Shown here one piece after another: positions 23,090 through 35,392 of a DNA stretch of 64,000 nt; position 1 is the first letter of the stretch, and each line of letters begins with the position of its first letter. The notes beneath the pieces were generated by a model that saw only the letters and a program-made list of their open reading frames with translations, ran no database searches and was not told the DNA's origin. Source of the stretch: Takakia lepidozioides (Eukaryota; Streptophyta; Takakiopsida; Takakiales; Takakiaceae); assembly GCA_030704615.1 (NCBI GenBank), contig CM060731.1, positions 14,136,001 to 14,200,000 on the forward strand, in the 5' to 3' direction. A program made the position numbers and the translations under genes.

Positions 23090-24085
23090 CAGGTTCAGCA
23101 GAACGTGCCAGGACACCACTTGCTGCATCTTCTTTCTCCGAAGTATCCAAGGTGAAGTCTGGGACTTCATCACTGGCTGGTTCATTGTCATGCAAGAAGG
23201 CTGGAAAGTGCTCTGACCAATCAAATTCATCAGGTTTTATAGGCCTGCAATTGCACTGTGTATCCCGCTGATTACCATTTGGAGGATAAGGGGTTTCCGG
23301 TGAGCGGGACCAGGATAAAAGAAGAGTTGGAGAAACAGAGCACCTCAAGCTTTAAGAAGGCCCGGATACATCAGAACACTCTAATGCAGCATATAATTCA
23401 AGTCCAAAATGCAATAGCAACAGTGCTATAGCAAGCTGCACTCCGGTTGATCTAATATAAGAACTTGCATAGACAAAATACTAGAAGCATAATGTTCACA
23501 GTAGCACCACTACTGTACCCCTCCACCTTTTAGCACTGGGTTTAGGTGTAGGGCTTAGAGAGTCTCAATAAACTTTGCTTGACTTAGCCTGGTGGCCAGA
23601 GAGGTCGCACCTGATGTGTGCGAAGGGGTAAAATTGGAGAGAATAATGAGGAGGAATGCAGAACCCATAATTCAGAACAAGGAGAGTTCCAGATATTTCC
23701 ATTGTGTCCAGAAATGACAGATTCTTGCAAAAATAGGTGCTTTGACATTTTTTATGCGTTTTGGGAATAGTCCCATGCACGACACTACTGCAGAAGAAGA
23801 GGAGGGAGGACCATACACAGGAAATTGTGAATCACTGAGAGGATTGCTGTGTGCACGTGCGCGGTAGAACCGTTTCTTTGGAAGGCCTCTATGCTTGCCT
23901 GAGGCAGCCTGTACTTGCTGCTCTGCTCTTCTCTTTCCCTTTACAAAGTCCCCAGCGGTTGCTTCGCCTGGAGAAGCTTTGATACGGCTACAAACTTCAC
24001 CTGCCATTATTTCCCTTCCCCTTCCCTCCTCAAGTTGTACACAAAAAACCCTTGCAAAACTCCCTTTGTCTGTGGTCCTTCGCAC
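23090..24085 (-). CDS. tRNA (guanine-N7-)-methyltransferase, first two exons only
   Basis: Exon 1 (23817-24085, possibly starting at the internal ATG 24007) ends with LPKKRFYRARAHSNPLSDSQFP. This is the strongly conserved N-terminal signature of eukaryotic TRM8/METTL1/TrmB enzymes. A phase-2 GT-AG intron joins it to exon 2 (about 23090-23244), which reads PIKPDEFDWSEHFPAFL, the next conserved block. The family makes m7G46 in tRNA variable loops with a WD-repeat partner. The SAM-binding exons (ADIGCG motif) are not found in the next several kilobases, where a copia fragment sits. Either the next intron is very long or the gene is truncated. The exon 2 donor (GTCAGT after 23090) is a guess. Confidence 0.75.
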
Positions 24086-24434
24086 CCTCCTTTCAAAAAC
24101 CGACGTGAAAAATCACTCTTCTAGCTGTTATCCTTGTTGCTCTCCTGCCCACAACCCAACTGTAAACTCTCCATCCAGAATGCATGCAAGCTGTGAGGAA
24201 GACTCCATTCTCTGCCTGCAGAGAGCTCATGCTCTCTCTCACAGTTAGAAAGACTGGACATTATACAAACATATGTAGTATGCGAAGATCATACTAAAAA
24301 TCCAGAATCGTTCATTGATATTTTTTTCTTGTATTTTCATGACAGTGAGCCGTAAAGTAAAATCTAAAGTACGGTTTGAGATTTTAGGTTAAAGCCTAAC
24401 ATCCACTGTGGTCACGTGATGGAGGGACGCTGTA
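24086..24434. promoter_or_regulatory. divergent promoter region between tRNA methyltransferase and dihydroorotase
   Basis: About 350 bases separate the methyltransferase start from a candidate first exon of dihydroorotase on the other strand. No clear TATA box is seen. The arrangement suggests a shared regulatory region, by position only. Confidence 0.35.
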
Positions 24435-24609
24435 ATGAGAACGCAGACAAGATTCTTCTCTGTATCAAGCGTTGACGCTTTCTTCACAAACAAGGAAGAC
24501 GAGCCTCATTGTAGAAGCATGGCGGGATGGGTGAAGGGAGCCCAGCTGGGCGCATTGCAATTCTCAACCAGCGATCAGATGTACTTCCCAAAGCACAGGG
24601 CCAATGCAG
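24435..24609 (+). other. candidate 5' exon of dihydroorotase (transit peptide)
   Basis: The frame starts MRTQTRFFSVSSVDAFF and ends at a GCAG/GTGGGC donor in phase 1. It would splice in frame to an acceptor at 25514 (GTCAG), giving a 58-residue N-terminal extension rich in Ser, Phe and basic residues. Plant dihydroorotases carry organelle transit peptides. This exon is inferred; the alternative is a start at 25508. Confidence 0.35.
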
Positions 24610-25507
24610 GTGGGCTGTTCCCAGCTTTCCACATGTATTTCGGCCTGTTTTGCTTACTTTCAGTGTCGGTATCTGAGTTTCTATCAGCTCAGCTCATGAA
24701 CAGCCTCAGATGTCTATGATATGGTTCACTGGTTGTGATTAGGACTAATGTCGATTATGGGGAGCATAATAAATTGAAGAGTTTACAGTCCAGTTCAGGC
24801 ATTTCTCTTTGTCACTTTGTCACTGTTTCAATTGCGTATTTGTGTGCTAGGTGACTATGTCTGCATTTGTACTTGACATTTAGATTGTGCAGAATGAGCT
24901 GGTGCACAATTGGAAAGAATCCGCCTGTGTCTTTTGCGCGGGGCTAGTATTGTAGGCACTCTCTGACGGCCAACCGATTTTTACGCACAGGTGGAAGGCT
25001 TCTCCTCACCAGAAAACCCCTGTGCATCCGAGCTTCACAGGTCAGGCTTATGACGTCGTTGTCACATTGCATTATTCGAAGTGTATTCATCGGTTTTTGG
25101 TGGGTCATCAGTACTTGTTCACAGGCTCTGCTTCAGTCCTCCTCTACCCTTAAAGCCACCGGAGTTGGGCACTGAATTGAGGGTGACTAAGAAACCCGCT
25201 AACATCGAACCCCTCATAAGCGACCACAGAGGGTATCTTGAAGTACCTGTGACTTCTCCTGCTTGATTGCAGTTTTTGTTTGCTATGCTTTTGAGGTGGA
25301 ACATTTTTGCAGGGTTTAAGGGTGGCATGTTGGCTGGGCAAGGCCAGCATGTAAGCCAACATAAAGATGTTACAAAGATTGGACCAACACACATGTGGAT
25401 TTGCAGTAGTTGGTCCTGTTCTTGAACGGATCATTTTAAATTACTTGTTAGTAAATCACAAACCATTGTGTGCAATCCTCAGTGTGCAGACAGGGAGGGT
25501 TCCTGTG

Positions 25508-28431
25508 ATGTCAGCGAAGACCACAACAATACCAAACCAACAGAATGCGGACATTGGGACACGTAGTGAGATTCAACGGATTACCCTTACTCAACCAGAT
25601 GATTGGCATCTCCACCTTCGTGATGGTGATGGTCTTGCCTCTGTGGCACCTCTCAGGTATGCCACATGGCCATTGCCTCTTTTCTGTTTGTGCTATCTCA
25701 ACTTATCTTTGCAGTAAATTATAGTGAGTTCTTGTTGATGGTTGGTAAACATGAAAGGAAGTTATGTACCTGGCAGTTGCTTACCAGTGCCATGCCAGTG
25801 TTTTAGGGTCAAGTCACATAGTGCATAACACAGTTACTTGTTTTACTTATAGTGTTTCTGGAGGTTACAAGCTACAAACATGACATTCCAAAATGTGAAC
25901 TTTGAACCTCCAAAAACTTCTCTCGGAGAGATTTATTTTTGTGATCAGATGGAATACTTTCTGGTGTTCCATGTTGTACCTCCCTGTGAAAGATACAATT
26001 ATCTTATCATCTAGTCAGTTCTTTGGGTGGATCTCATCCAACATTTAAAGTAATTATGGTGTTTGTGGTGCAGTGCGGGGGTGTTTAAGCGAGCCATAAT
26101 TATGCCCAATTTGAAGCCTCCTGTCACAAGTGTGGTCGCAGCAGTTTCATACAGGGAACGCATCCTGAAGGTTCTGCCTTCGGACAGCACTTTTGAGCCA
26201 TTGATGACCCTTTATCTCACAGATGTCACAACCAGGGATGAAATCCGACGAGCTAGTAAGTTGATCTACTAAACACACCTTGACCATGCAAAGACTCAAA
26301 TTAAGGAACATTTATTTCATTGGCCCTACAAGTGAAGAAGAAATTATGTTCTCTCCACTTCACATGTGGTAGAATTTGGGGAATTCCGATCCTCCATTAA
26401 GTGGTAGCTTGTGCCATCTTCTCGTCTCGACCGTAAAGTGTGAGAACCAAGTTGCCCACAGCCCTTGTGAGAGATGTGGAGAATTTAATGGAGAGGCAGG
26501 AAGTTATGATAAATAGGGTTGTCTAGGATGACATGGGAGATGTCTATATAGAATGGTTTTTTCGGTGTGAGCTGGCCGGTGCAAATGGAATGTTTGTGGA
26601 TTCTCTCTCTTATGACAGTCTGTTCCTGTCATGCTTGGTGAGGGCATGGGGAGAGGATATACTCATAAGCTGTAGCCTTCCCGCCATAGACCCTGCGCCC
26701 AGTTTTGGTGGAACAAGAGGGAACAGACACTACCTTTGTGAGGGGCTCGCTCCAGTAGTGGAACTTACCTTGGTTTAGACATTTAGTTCGGGCTTTCCAG
26801 ATTCCTCTAGAAACCCTTCACACAAGCCTCAAGTGAACTGCCCAGCAATAAAGGTAGGGGGCGAGAGGGAGGAAAGAAAAGTTACTATATCCACTGGGAA
26901 GGGAAAGGGAGGGTAGTCACAAAATTGAAACTACTGGGTGGATTGGCAGAAGATAGCGGGGTGGTGAAGGCTGTCAAGTTATATCCTGCTGGGGCTACCA
27001 CAAACTCACAAGCGGGTGTTACTGATTTGTTTGGGAAGTGCATGCCGGTGCTTGAGGAAATGGTGGAACAAGGGCTGCCTTTACTGGTAATACTAGTCCA
27101 ATTTGCGTAAGTAAACATCAGCAGCATTCAAGTGCAAGTATTTAAAGTCACAGGAAGGCAGTGATATGATGTGCAAGTCATTGACTTACCATACATTGTG
27201 AGTCAGTCCCATGGGACAATGTCCTTGCTTGTTACAATTAGCCTTATTGTTCTACAGGTTCATGGGGAGGTCGCAGAACCAACTGTTGATATTTTTGATC
27301 GTGAACGGGTGTTCATTGCCACGGTACTTGCCCCCCTTCTGAACAAGCTACCTCAGCTCAGAATAGTCATGGAACACATCACTACTCGAGATGCAGTGGA
27401 GTTCATTGAATCGTGCCCAGACGGTATGAGACGAACTTGCTTCAATCCATGGCATTTCAACTTACAATGAGAATAATAGTGGTTGGATGCTTGTTTGTAC
27501 ATTTTAGGATTGTACTGACTAGACTTTACTGGGAGTTTTGAGAGAGCGACATGATACACAAACATCTGATGTTCTGTCTATGCCTTGGTTCCCTTTGTTT
27601 GGCAGGTATGGTTGCAGCTACTGTGACTCCCCAACATCTGTTGTTGAATAGAAATGCTATATTTCAAGGTGGACTTCAACCTCACAACTACTGCCTGCCT
27701 GTGCTCAAGCGAGAGCTTCACAGTGGGTTTCTCTCATCCTTTCTGTGTGTGTGTATCCTCTTAGCTCGTCATGTGTGGCTGAGATTAATGACAAGTAACA
27801 AGGAGGTGACTTCCAAACAGCTGCAGGACTGTTCGTGCGATACGTTCTCCCAATCCAAACATACATGGAGTATTCCACAGGAAAGAATTTCTGCTCTTAA
27901 TGTCACCTCTTTATGGCTATGTGCTAGGGCAAGCCCTGTTAGCAGCAGTAACAAGTGGGAGCCGGCGTTATTTTCTGGGGACAGATAGTGCCCCTCACGA
28001 GCGACACATGAAGGAGGCCCCATGTGGCTGTGCTGGGGTCTTCAGTGCGCCACTCGCTCTACCCCTTTATGCTGAAGCATTTGATCAGGTACATTGTGTT
28101 ATATGAGGAAGAAAAATAGAGTTTTGAGACGGTATTTCTGGGGGTGGCCGTTTTTTCAGAATGCATGCGGTGGGCCCTGTTCCATGTGTTGTCCGGAAAT
28201 TATTGTGTGTGTGTGCTTCACTTTGAGATGGGGCTGTTTCAGATGGACGCACTTGACAAACTGGAGGCATTTGCGAGCTTCAATGGACCAGATTTTTACA
28301 GGCTTCCGAGAAACTCTAGTACAGTGACTCTTGTAAGAGAGAAATGGTGCGTGCCAAAACAGTATGGATTTGGGTCTGGATGTGTAGTGCCAATGTGGGC
28401 AGGAGACTCTTTGAATTGGTCATTCGAGTAG
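25508..28431 (+). CDS. PYR4: dihydroorotase (pyrimidine biosynthesis)
   Basis: Seven exons with consistent GT-AG borders and phases are seen: 25508-25656, 26074-26255, 26950-27086, 27258-27423, 27606-27722, 27928-28088, 28243-28431. They give about 366 residues, the usual length of class II (bacterial PyrC-like) dihydroorotase of plants. The enzyme closes carbamoyl-aspartate to dihydroorotate. Active-site elements are all present: DWHLHLRDG (metal-binding His pair), [23 protein letters not shown] (carboxylated Lys), LVHGEV, MEHITT and FLGTDSAPH (catalytic Asp). The C-terminus has [16 protein letters not shown]. The exon 7 tail after RLPRN is somewhat diverged. The gene looks intact. It is tail-to-tail with the methyltransferase at 28956-32107. 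The true start may be the upstream exon at 24435. Confidence 0.93.
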
Positions 28432-28955
28432 ATTGGGGCTATTGTAGTTTGTATGAAATATAGAGATTTTTGTCGCGAGGACATTTCTGCAGTAGGTTGA
28501 ACAACAAGGTTTGAGGTTTTCCAGATGTCAAATGCTAACTTATAACCCACAGTGACATGTTAAAGCTGGAGATTTCCTCACCACTAGACATTTGGCTAGC
28601 TCTGAGAGATTGAAAACCTCTTGGGGTGGTGACTGCTCTCACATAATTCTATCCCATCTTGAAAGTAACATATCAAAAACCTGCTGGCAGTCGGGTGCAA
28701 AGTTCACACTGGATATTGCTAGTGGGTCAAATGGAACCCTGGGGCTCGCTAGTCATCAATTCCGACGCTTCTTCTTATCTCTGTCTTAATCCTCTTATTA
28801 TTGAGATATGAGAATATTAGTAAGGTTAACAAGCTGCTCATCACTCCCAACTTGTCGGGGTGCAAGTACATGTACTCAAATATGTGTGAGAAAACCTCCT
28901 GTAAGAATAGGTAAACAACAAACACTTGCCAACACTACTTCATAGTGAGAGCTTG
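28432..28955. other. intergenic between convergent genes
   Basis: This holds the 3' UTRs of two convergent genes. Nothing else is recognised. Confidence 0.5.
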
Positions 28956-31900
28956 TCAAGTCCCATGTAAAGCATTAGTGATGGCTGCAATGGTGTTTGG
29001 AGTTGTTCGGCAGCATCCGCCAATAAGTTGAGCGCCTGCATCACGCCAATCCGGAACAAATGACACAAAGTCTGTATCTGAAACCCCGGTAGATTCCTGC
29101 CATTGGCAACATGCACAACGTGAGAGAATGGATGTCCTGAGAAAATTACCACCTCTGCAACTTTCTCTCAAACTTGACTGCAACTCATATGGATGTTGTG
29201 ATGCAGACGGTTGTGAATTCATTCCTTTAACAATTAGATTTTCATTGTAGGGAAGGAATGAGTCAACGGAAGCTGGAATCATACAATCCACTCCTTCTTG
29301 TCGGCGTCCCAGCGTTCTCCACTGTTTGGATAGATCACTATAGTTTTTGATGTCACCTGTTTATTCACAGAAAGAAAAACAACAATCTTCATTAAATGTA
29401 AGCAATTCAGAGGAGTGCACGTAGAGTTATACAGAAAAAAGGGGAAGCTGTCCGAGGAAGACAATGGAGCCATGCAGTGAGAGTGAAAGTTCCATCTGTC
29501 ATCCATGTCTTTTTTCTCCTGTGAGTTCAGTATCAACTATAATTGGGTTCTGCAATGCAATCGTACTTACAGCACTACTTGGTCCAGTAATGGGAATTGA
29601 TACCTTGCGAGCAGCGCGAATCAGGTCAAGAATGAAACGGGGTGGAGTGCAATTGATGCCCACAGCAACCACTTTCTTACAGTTATCCGCCAACCTAACA
29701 CACTCAGCTAATGAGTCTCCTTTCACCACATTGATGCCATCTTTGGAGTTGAAAGAAATCCATGAAGGAATTTTGATGTCTTCTTCCTCCAGCAGCTCAA
29801 TCAGGCCCTGCATACAAATCGAGGATGAAACCTCCTGTTGTAAACTGCTTCATTTAAGTTTGACACTCCTCTGGTGAGCTCATGTTGATTATCGAGCCCC
29901 CAAACATCTAACATAAACAAGAAAAGCCAAAATATCCTGTCTCTTTCATATGGCCAGACAGTGCAAAGGGGTTGCCATGCTCCTCACCACTACAGTCTTT
30001 GGTAGCCACTGTAATCTGATCCATTGATACCTGAAACTTCATCTCTGAAAAGTGTTTAAAAGAAAGCAGACCTGGGCTTCCTGTTTGCACGGGATGGTTT
30101 CAAGGGCCAGCAAATCAGCCCCTGAATTAGCAAGCACCACCAGGCGGCCACGGTGGAAGTCCTTCAGCTTCTCTGTAGTCATATCTGGTCCGTAGTCCCC
30201 ACTGCACCCACCCTTGACCATTACTTTCAGTTCAAGTACGACCATAATCTCTAAGATTTTAGAGATCTGTCCTAAAGAGAGAGAATAGCACTAAATGTTA
30301 CTCTTCCAGCTGCAACTGTGTTCACTTCTTGCATGAATGCATCAGCGCAAATTAGACCCTGGAGTTAATAAACCTAATACATCGACAATCCACCTATGTT
30401 TACCTGCATTCCCATGGTTTGTCCTTTCTGTCATCATCTAACTAAATATAAATGGTAAATTTGATAAAGACTACATTCAATTGAAGCAATTAACTGCAAG
30501 AAAACTGATCTGCCCAGGACTAGAGTGACTCTCCTCAAATTATGTCGAGAACTATTACAAGAGCATACCTATATTCAGAGCCATCAGCCAAGTAAGCCCC
30601 ATAGCTACCAATGGAGGCACCGACAAGTGCGCGCCGATACTTCCTGAACTCCACACTCCCATTCTGCAATTGTTGCTGATATTCCGCCCAAAATCGATCC
30701 CGTTCCTCACAGGTGATGGTGATACTACTGCGGAGTAAAGCCTCTCCTTCCTCTTGTGACAATCCCCTAGATTGAAATCCCTGTAAGGTTGCCTGATAGA
30801 GATAGATAAAGGAAAGAAGAATATTTTAGAACAATCTCCAAGAAAAGGCTGGCCTGTCTTAGAAGTGAATAGCATAGCATAACCGATGATAGGGAGACAA
30901 GAAGGCAAACCTGGTAAGAGGCTGTTGCCAGAATCTCTGCACCTGCTTCAAGATATTCCCTGTGCACCTGTCAATCATTAAAATGCAAGAATCTTCTTAG
31001 AAGAAGCACATAAGACTACTTTAAAAGTGAATGCCACTCATCTATCAGTTCCCATGGATACCTCAGGTGGAGAGGACATGTAGGGCTGGTGCTATGACAG
31101 TCTCCGTTTGAAGTTTCCGTTAATTAAAGAGGAGTCCAGTGGCAGGATTGATGATTTGCATTGGACACAAGTCTGCTTCTATTCCTGCTGAGGTGGTTTC
31201 CAGGAATGTACCCGTTTTCACTTCCTTCAAAGTATACGCATTACTAGACACTTGTTTGGAAGAGAATGATGTTGCAGGCAGCAGTGTGAAACCAAAGGAC
31301 TTTAGAGGTCTTGAAGTAAGTAATTGAGGAGCAGCTGCATGGGATACATGTGATGCATTTAAGAGTTTGTTACTTCCATTCTAATCATGAGGGACTCTGT
31401 TTGTAATTTTCTGGAAGTACTTACTATCAAATAAAGGACGTCTAGTATTGGAGACGCAAACACCTTTCTCTCGCACATAAGCAAAATTTGGCAACTGTAC
31501 GCACAAGTGAAAATTGCGGGGATTGTGAACAACACCGTGATCCATGTGCATTGTAAATCCTTCTATTACAAAGAGGATCAAGAAGTTAGAATGTAATGTA
31601 TATGTCCAAATGAACCAGCTGGATATCAGAGATGGTGCGAACGATCCGTTATTCACGGAATGACACATTATGCAGAAAATGCGATACTGTGGAAGAAGAA
31701 GAATATCCCTGAAACATTGCTGGAAACGTCTGTCATCCACGGAAAATATTTGCGTTCAACAACAGTGGAGGCAGGGAGAACAAAGAAACAGCTTACAACT
31801 TTCCGGACACAGTGAATTGCCTTCAATTCCCCCATAAATGAAGGATTTCAACGACAAAATCCTACGCCATTTTAGTCATGAAGAAAGCAACCTACTCGAG

Positions 31901-32107
31901 AGTAAATACCTTGCGTATGAGGTCGGGCATTGTAATTAAACACAGCGCGCTCCACAGCGGGTCTTTGATGTCCGCGCCATGTCGTTCCAACTGCGTTGCC
32001 AAGCCCCCATCGATCACTACACACCCTCCCGCCTGCTCCAGCAATTCATCGAGCCTATTGAAGGCATCATCGCACTCCTTCTCCGCATCTCTGTGCGCTT
32101 CTCCCAT
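28956..32107 (-). CDS. HMT: homocysteine S-methyltransferase
   Basis: Seven exons on the minus strand have matching phases: 31910-32107, 30911-30967, 30569-30792, 30072-30201, 29604-29807, 29285-29356, 28956-29096. They encode about 341 residues, the normal length. The enzyme transfers a methyl group from S-methylmethionine to homocysteine to make methionine. Visible motifs are [77 protein letters not shown] (first zinc Cys), [12 protein letters not shown] and IGGCCRTTP (the two other zinc Cys). The start at 32107 fits the family; the N-terminus is slightly extended and acidic. Intron 1 is about 940 bases with no other gene inside. No defect is visible. Confidence 0.95.
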
Positions 32108-32589
32108 CCCGGCCTCTGCACTGCCTGCTGCCTCGTGAGATGCATGAACGACATGCTGGCCACGTGCCAGCCTGGTGCTGTCTGACGTGGCGGGTGTGGG
32201 ATGAACGTATCAAGCTGGCTTACCCCTGAGAACATTCATCCATCTGTTATCCGTTCCGCATGCACTGCGGGGGCCAGTGGAGTAGGTCGCAGCTAGTAGA
32301 GAGAGAACACGTGTTTGTCTTAGTGATGGCAAAGCTGTACGTACAAGGTGGAGCAATGCCAAGTGGCAGAGAGATAACAGGTTCTGGTTATCACTATCAC
32401 TCTCTCTCGGTCGAGAGAATTGAAGCGAGATCTCAGGGAAATGGAGTTGCTATGGTGTTTCGCACTGTAGAAGTGTCTAGAAGAATACCGAGCATGTCTG
32501 CTCAAAAGAATCCAGATTGTAGCGAAATGAAACGTCATATGTTGAGATGCTCTCTAATCAATGATTCACCACACATCTCTACAACTCAG
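32108..32589 (-). promoter_or_regulatory. upstream region of the HMT gene
   Basis: No coding similarity is found. A (TC)n-like CTCTCTCTCGG run is at about 32400-32412. It is bounded on the far side by a copia fragment. Confidence 0.3.
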
Positions 32590-33623
32590 AGAGATTGACA
32601 AAACTACGACAAAAAATTCAGTTCTGTCAGTCATGATTGCTGCTGAAACTTCACTCTGTAACTTCTCTTTCTTCTCATCGTCTAGCTTTTTCTTGAAGCA
32701 TTCATATGCATGGTGACCTTTCATGCCACAAAAGAACAGACTCTGTGTTTCTTCTTCGTGAAATGAACTTCATTCCTCCATCTTACAACTCTTGGTTAAG
32801 ATAGAGCCGATTGACAACATGCTTTCTTTCAAAACTGACACATAGATTGAACCATGCTTCTCGAGCAGTTTTAGCATGTGCAACATGATGAAGTATTGAA
32901 CCTACTACATTCAACACCATGGTTCATCAAGCTAAACTTATCTTTCTTTTCAGAAAGTCGTTGCTCAAGAGTGATCCCTACGGCTATGACCTCTCCATCT
33001 TCAGGCTGCAGTTGAACTGGTGCAACCGCTTCTCCTGATGTGATCTCCCACAGATCTTTCTCATGAAGAATGAATTCCATCTTAATCTTCTATGTATGAA
33101 AAATTGTTAAACCATCTCACTTCTCCACTCAGGTATGATCAGCAAAAGATGCCTTGATGATAGTTTGATGTTTTGCCAAATACAAAACACCCTCAAACTT
33201 TCAGATCTAATACCAAGCACTCAAGCCTATAGGTTGTAAATCAAATACTCATCTCCCTCTATCTCTTAGACAAAACCTTGCTCTGATATCATGTTGGAAT
33301 TCGACAGAGAGTAGAGATAAAAGATAAATTGATTACTGAGAACTCTCCACCCAACCATAGGACCACAACAAGCTGTGTCCACCCTCCGAGCTCTCCCTAT
33401 TTATACTCAAAGTCTAATCTAGGAATAGCTGAGATAACTATAGCATAATTCCATGCTTTTACTTAAGTTATCTCCACCTGCTATTCTGGTACACTGACTT
33501 GAGTCACTAATAACTCAAGCTAACTTTAGTTTTTAGCTTGTCAGTACTGCTATTATGGAAGCCCGACTTATCATCACAGTAACTTTGAGTAGCAATAACT
33601 TGGTAAAGAGTTGATTTCCAACA
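32590..33623 (-). mobile_element. Ty1/copia 5' end: LTR, primer-binding site, gag
   Basis: The LTR (33292-33623, about 332 bases) starts TGTTGGAA and ends TTCCAACA on the plus strand. Directly inside, the minus strand reads TGATATCAGAGC, one base off the initiator-Met tRNA primer site. The gag start has MEFILHEKDLWEITSGEAVAP at 32950-33080. A damaged zinc knuckle (LFFCGMKGHHAYECF, first Cys lost) is at about 32695-32745. The rest of the element is missing, so this is a 3'-truncated copy next to the HMT promoter. Confidence 0.8.
33292..33623 (-). repeat. copia LTR
   Basis: TG...CA borders with an 8-base inverted repeat TGTTGGAA/TTCCAACA are present. A piece of the same LTR occurs at 21533-21566. 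Confidence 0.8.
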
Positions 33624-34253
33624 CAATCCACCCTTGGTATCACAAAAGTGTCCATCTTCCTAGCGGAAGGTAGTAACCCTCTGGGGTGAAGAGACATTAT
33701 AATTTACGCTTCCTTAGAGGCATCAAATATTATAGCATTCTCATAGGAAAAGTCTACAACACAACACGTGACAAATCCCTCATCAAATTACTATTATTAT
33801 TATTTTCCTTTAAGGATACCTGGGAGAGGGCCAATTTTTGGGAGATAATTTAGAATATAATTTTATTCTCGTCGACTGTTATTTTTTGGTTTAATAAAGT
33901 TAATAAGTTAATAAAAAAAAATTCTTAAGAAAAAGTTATCCGTTAAATCGAGGGGAATTCGGCCAGTTTCGCCAAAACAGAGGATGAGGATGAACATCCA
34001 TGAATATTCAAAAGAGAGCGGGCCCACAAGTACAAGCGGACAAAAATGGAAGGCGAAACTCAAAATAGCAAAATTAGGCAGCTCAAACGCATTTGCTCCC
34101 ATCTCCCTCGGCGCGGCGGCCCAACCATTGGACACGTGCACGAGCATGAGGCGACGCCCACGTTGCCATCACGTTGACCCTTCCCACTTGGCACACGGCC
34201 TGTATGAAAAAATTCTTCTCCTCCTGTCGAGTTACTTGATTACGTTAAAAACA
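33624..34253. other. AT-rich intergenic, no gene recognised
   Basis: No convincing protein is found. An open frame from 33984 runs into LTR sequence and has no family likeness. Confidence 0.4.
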
Positions 34254-34338
34254 TGTCGTGCGCATACATATCGCTACACAACTACATCGCTGTCCAAACC
34301 ACACCACACATATATGCACAATAAAGTAGTCTGCCAAA
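34254..34338 (-). repeat. extra copy of the start of the DNMT-element LTR
   Basis: Eighty-five bases (TGTCGTGCGCATACATATCG to GTAGTCTGCCA) repeat the first part of the LTR at 34691-34774. They follow directly after the end of that LTR, so two LTR beginnings stand in tandem. Confidence 0.75.
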
Positions 34339-34339
34339 A

Positions 34340-34774
34340 TGATAGAAAACCAACGAACACACTGTTTACACAAAACATGAAAACCAAACCATCACTTTTA
34401 GAAATAGTAGTCGAGCCAGGGGCACCCCAAGCTATGGGGACTCCACCCCACAACAACCTATACCCCTACATAAGCACACTAAAATCTAACCGCATGCAGG
34501 AGCTTGGTCGCGCAGGCTCAACTCGAGAAAGATGAGCCGCGCGACTGCCGCTCTCGTGAAGATAAGACGGACCAGGTGTCAAACTAAACTTGACACCTGA
34601 TTTAACACTTGACCTAAATCCAAGTGTTAAATACAAATAACTAGTTTTATTCTAGCTGTTTTCACACTGTGCTTATTTAACTTGACAGCTGTCGTGCGCA
34701 TACATATCGCTACACAACTACATCGCTGTCCAAACCACACCACACATATATGCACAATAAAGTAGTCTGCCACA
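34340..34774 (-). repeat. DNMT-gypsy 3' LTR
   Basis: On the minus strand it begins TGTGGCAGACTAC right after a polypurine tract GCTAGGGGGACGAT (plus-strand 34775-34788) and ends GGTTTTCTATCA. Length is about 435 bases. The distal 305 bases match 45686-45992. Confidence 0.8.
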
Positions 34775-35032
34775 ATCGTCCCCCTAGCTGTGGATAGGTC
34801 CTCTACCTCCAGATAGCTACAAGATGTAATAGCCACAGCCGTACTAAGTCCTCTATCACTGTCCCTATTGTACTCAAACTCTATAGACCAAGAGGCCGGG
34901 TACAAGAGTAGCCCCCATCGTTAGTCGCCGTCTTGCAATCTGTGAACTTGAGCCAGGATCTCGTGTGTTCAAGGTCTCCTAGTAGCTGGGCCTTGCGTTT
35001 CTTGTTAGCCTTCCATGGTTGTATCCACTCCA

Positions 35033-35302
35033 CTATCCAATGCAATGTGGACATAACCAATCCCCATCCGGAACCATCTCAAGAGGTGGAGTCAAGCATC
35101 CCATATGCCAACCTCTAGAGCATCGATCACACACCAGCATGGTGGCTGCCCCTTTAGCAGACCCACACAACATGCACCTCAAACCTGCAGATACCACTGC
35201 CAGGTTTGGGTCAATCCTGCCATCGACATTCGGAAGGTGACATGGCGCACAATTACGCACATGGTCCTTCCAAGTTATGCCATCCCGACCCTCCAAGACC
35301 AA
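35033..35302 (-). pseudogene. DNMT-gypsy C-terminal PHD finger
   Basis: The frame has KDHVRNCAPCHLPNVDGRI, then a C4HC3 PHD finger: CMLCGSAKG, MLVCDRCSRGWHMGCL, TPPLEMVPDGDWLCPHC. All eight zinc ligands are in place. PHD fingers usually read histone H3 tail states. It follows the integrase C-terminal region, which reads on in another frame (RFNPGDYVYLQQTALRP at about 35365-35410). A role in target choice is inferred from the position normally held by a chromodomain. Confidence 0.85.
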
Positions 35303-35392
35303 GACGCCTGGGCAAGACCTCTCGAACCCTCAAAATAACACGTCCTGCAGTCACATCCAGGTCGTAGAGCAGTCTGCTGCAGATAGACATAG

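Noticed and set aside
33984-34535. 183-residue plus-strand open frame
   Set aside because: It runs through LTR sequence, has no family likeness, and the second LTR copy at 45.7 kb gives only a truncated version.
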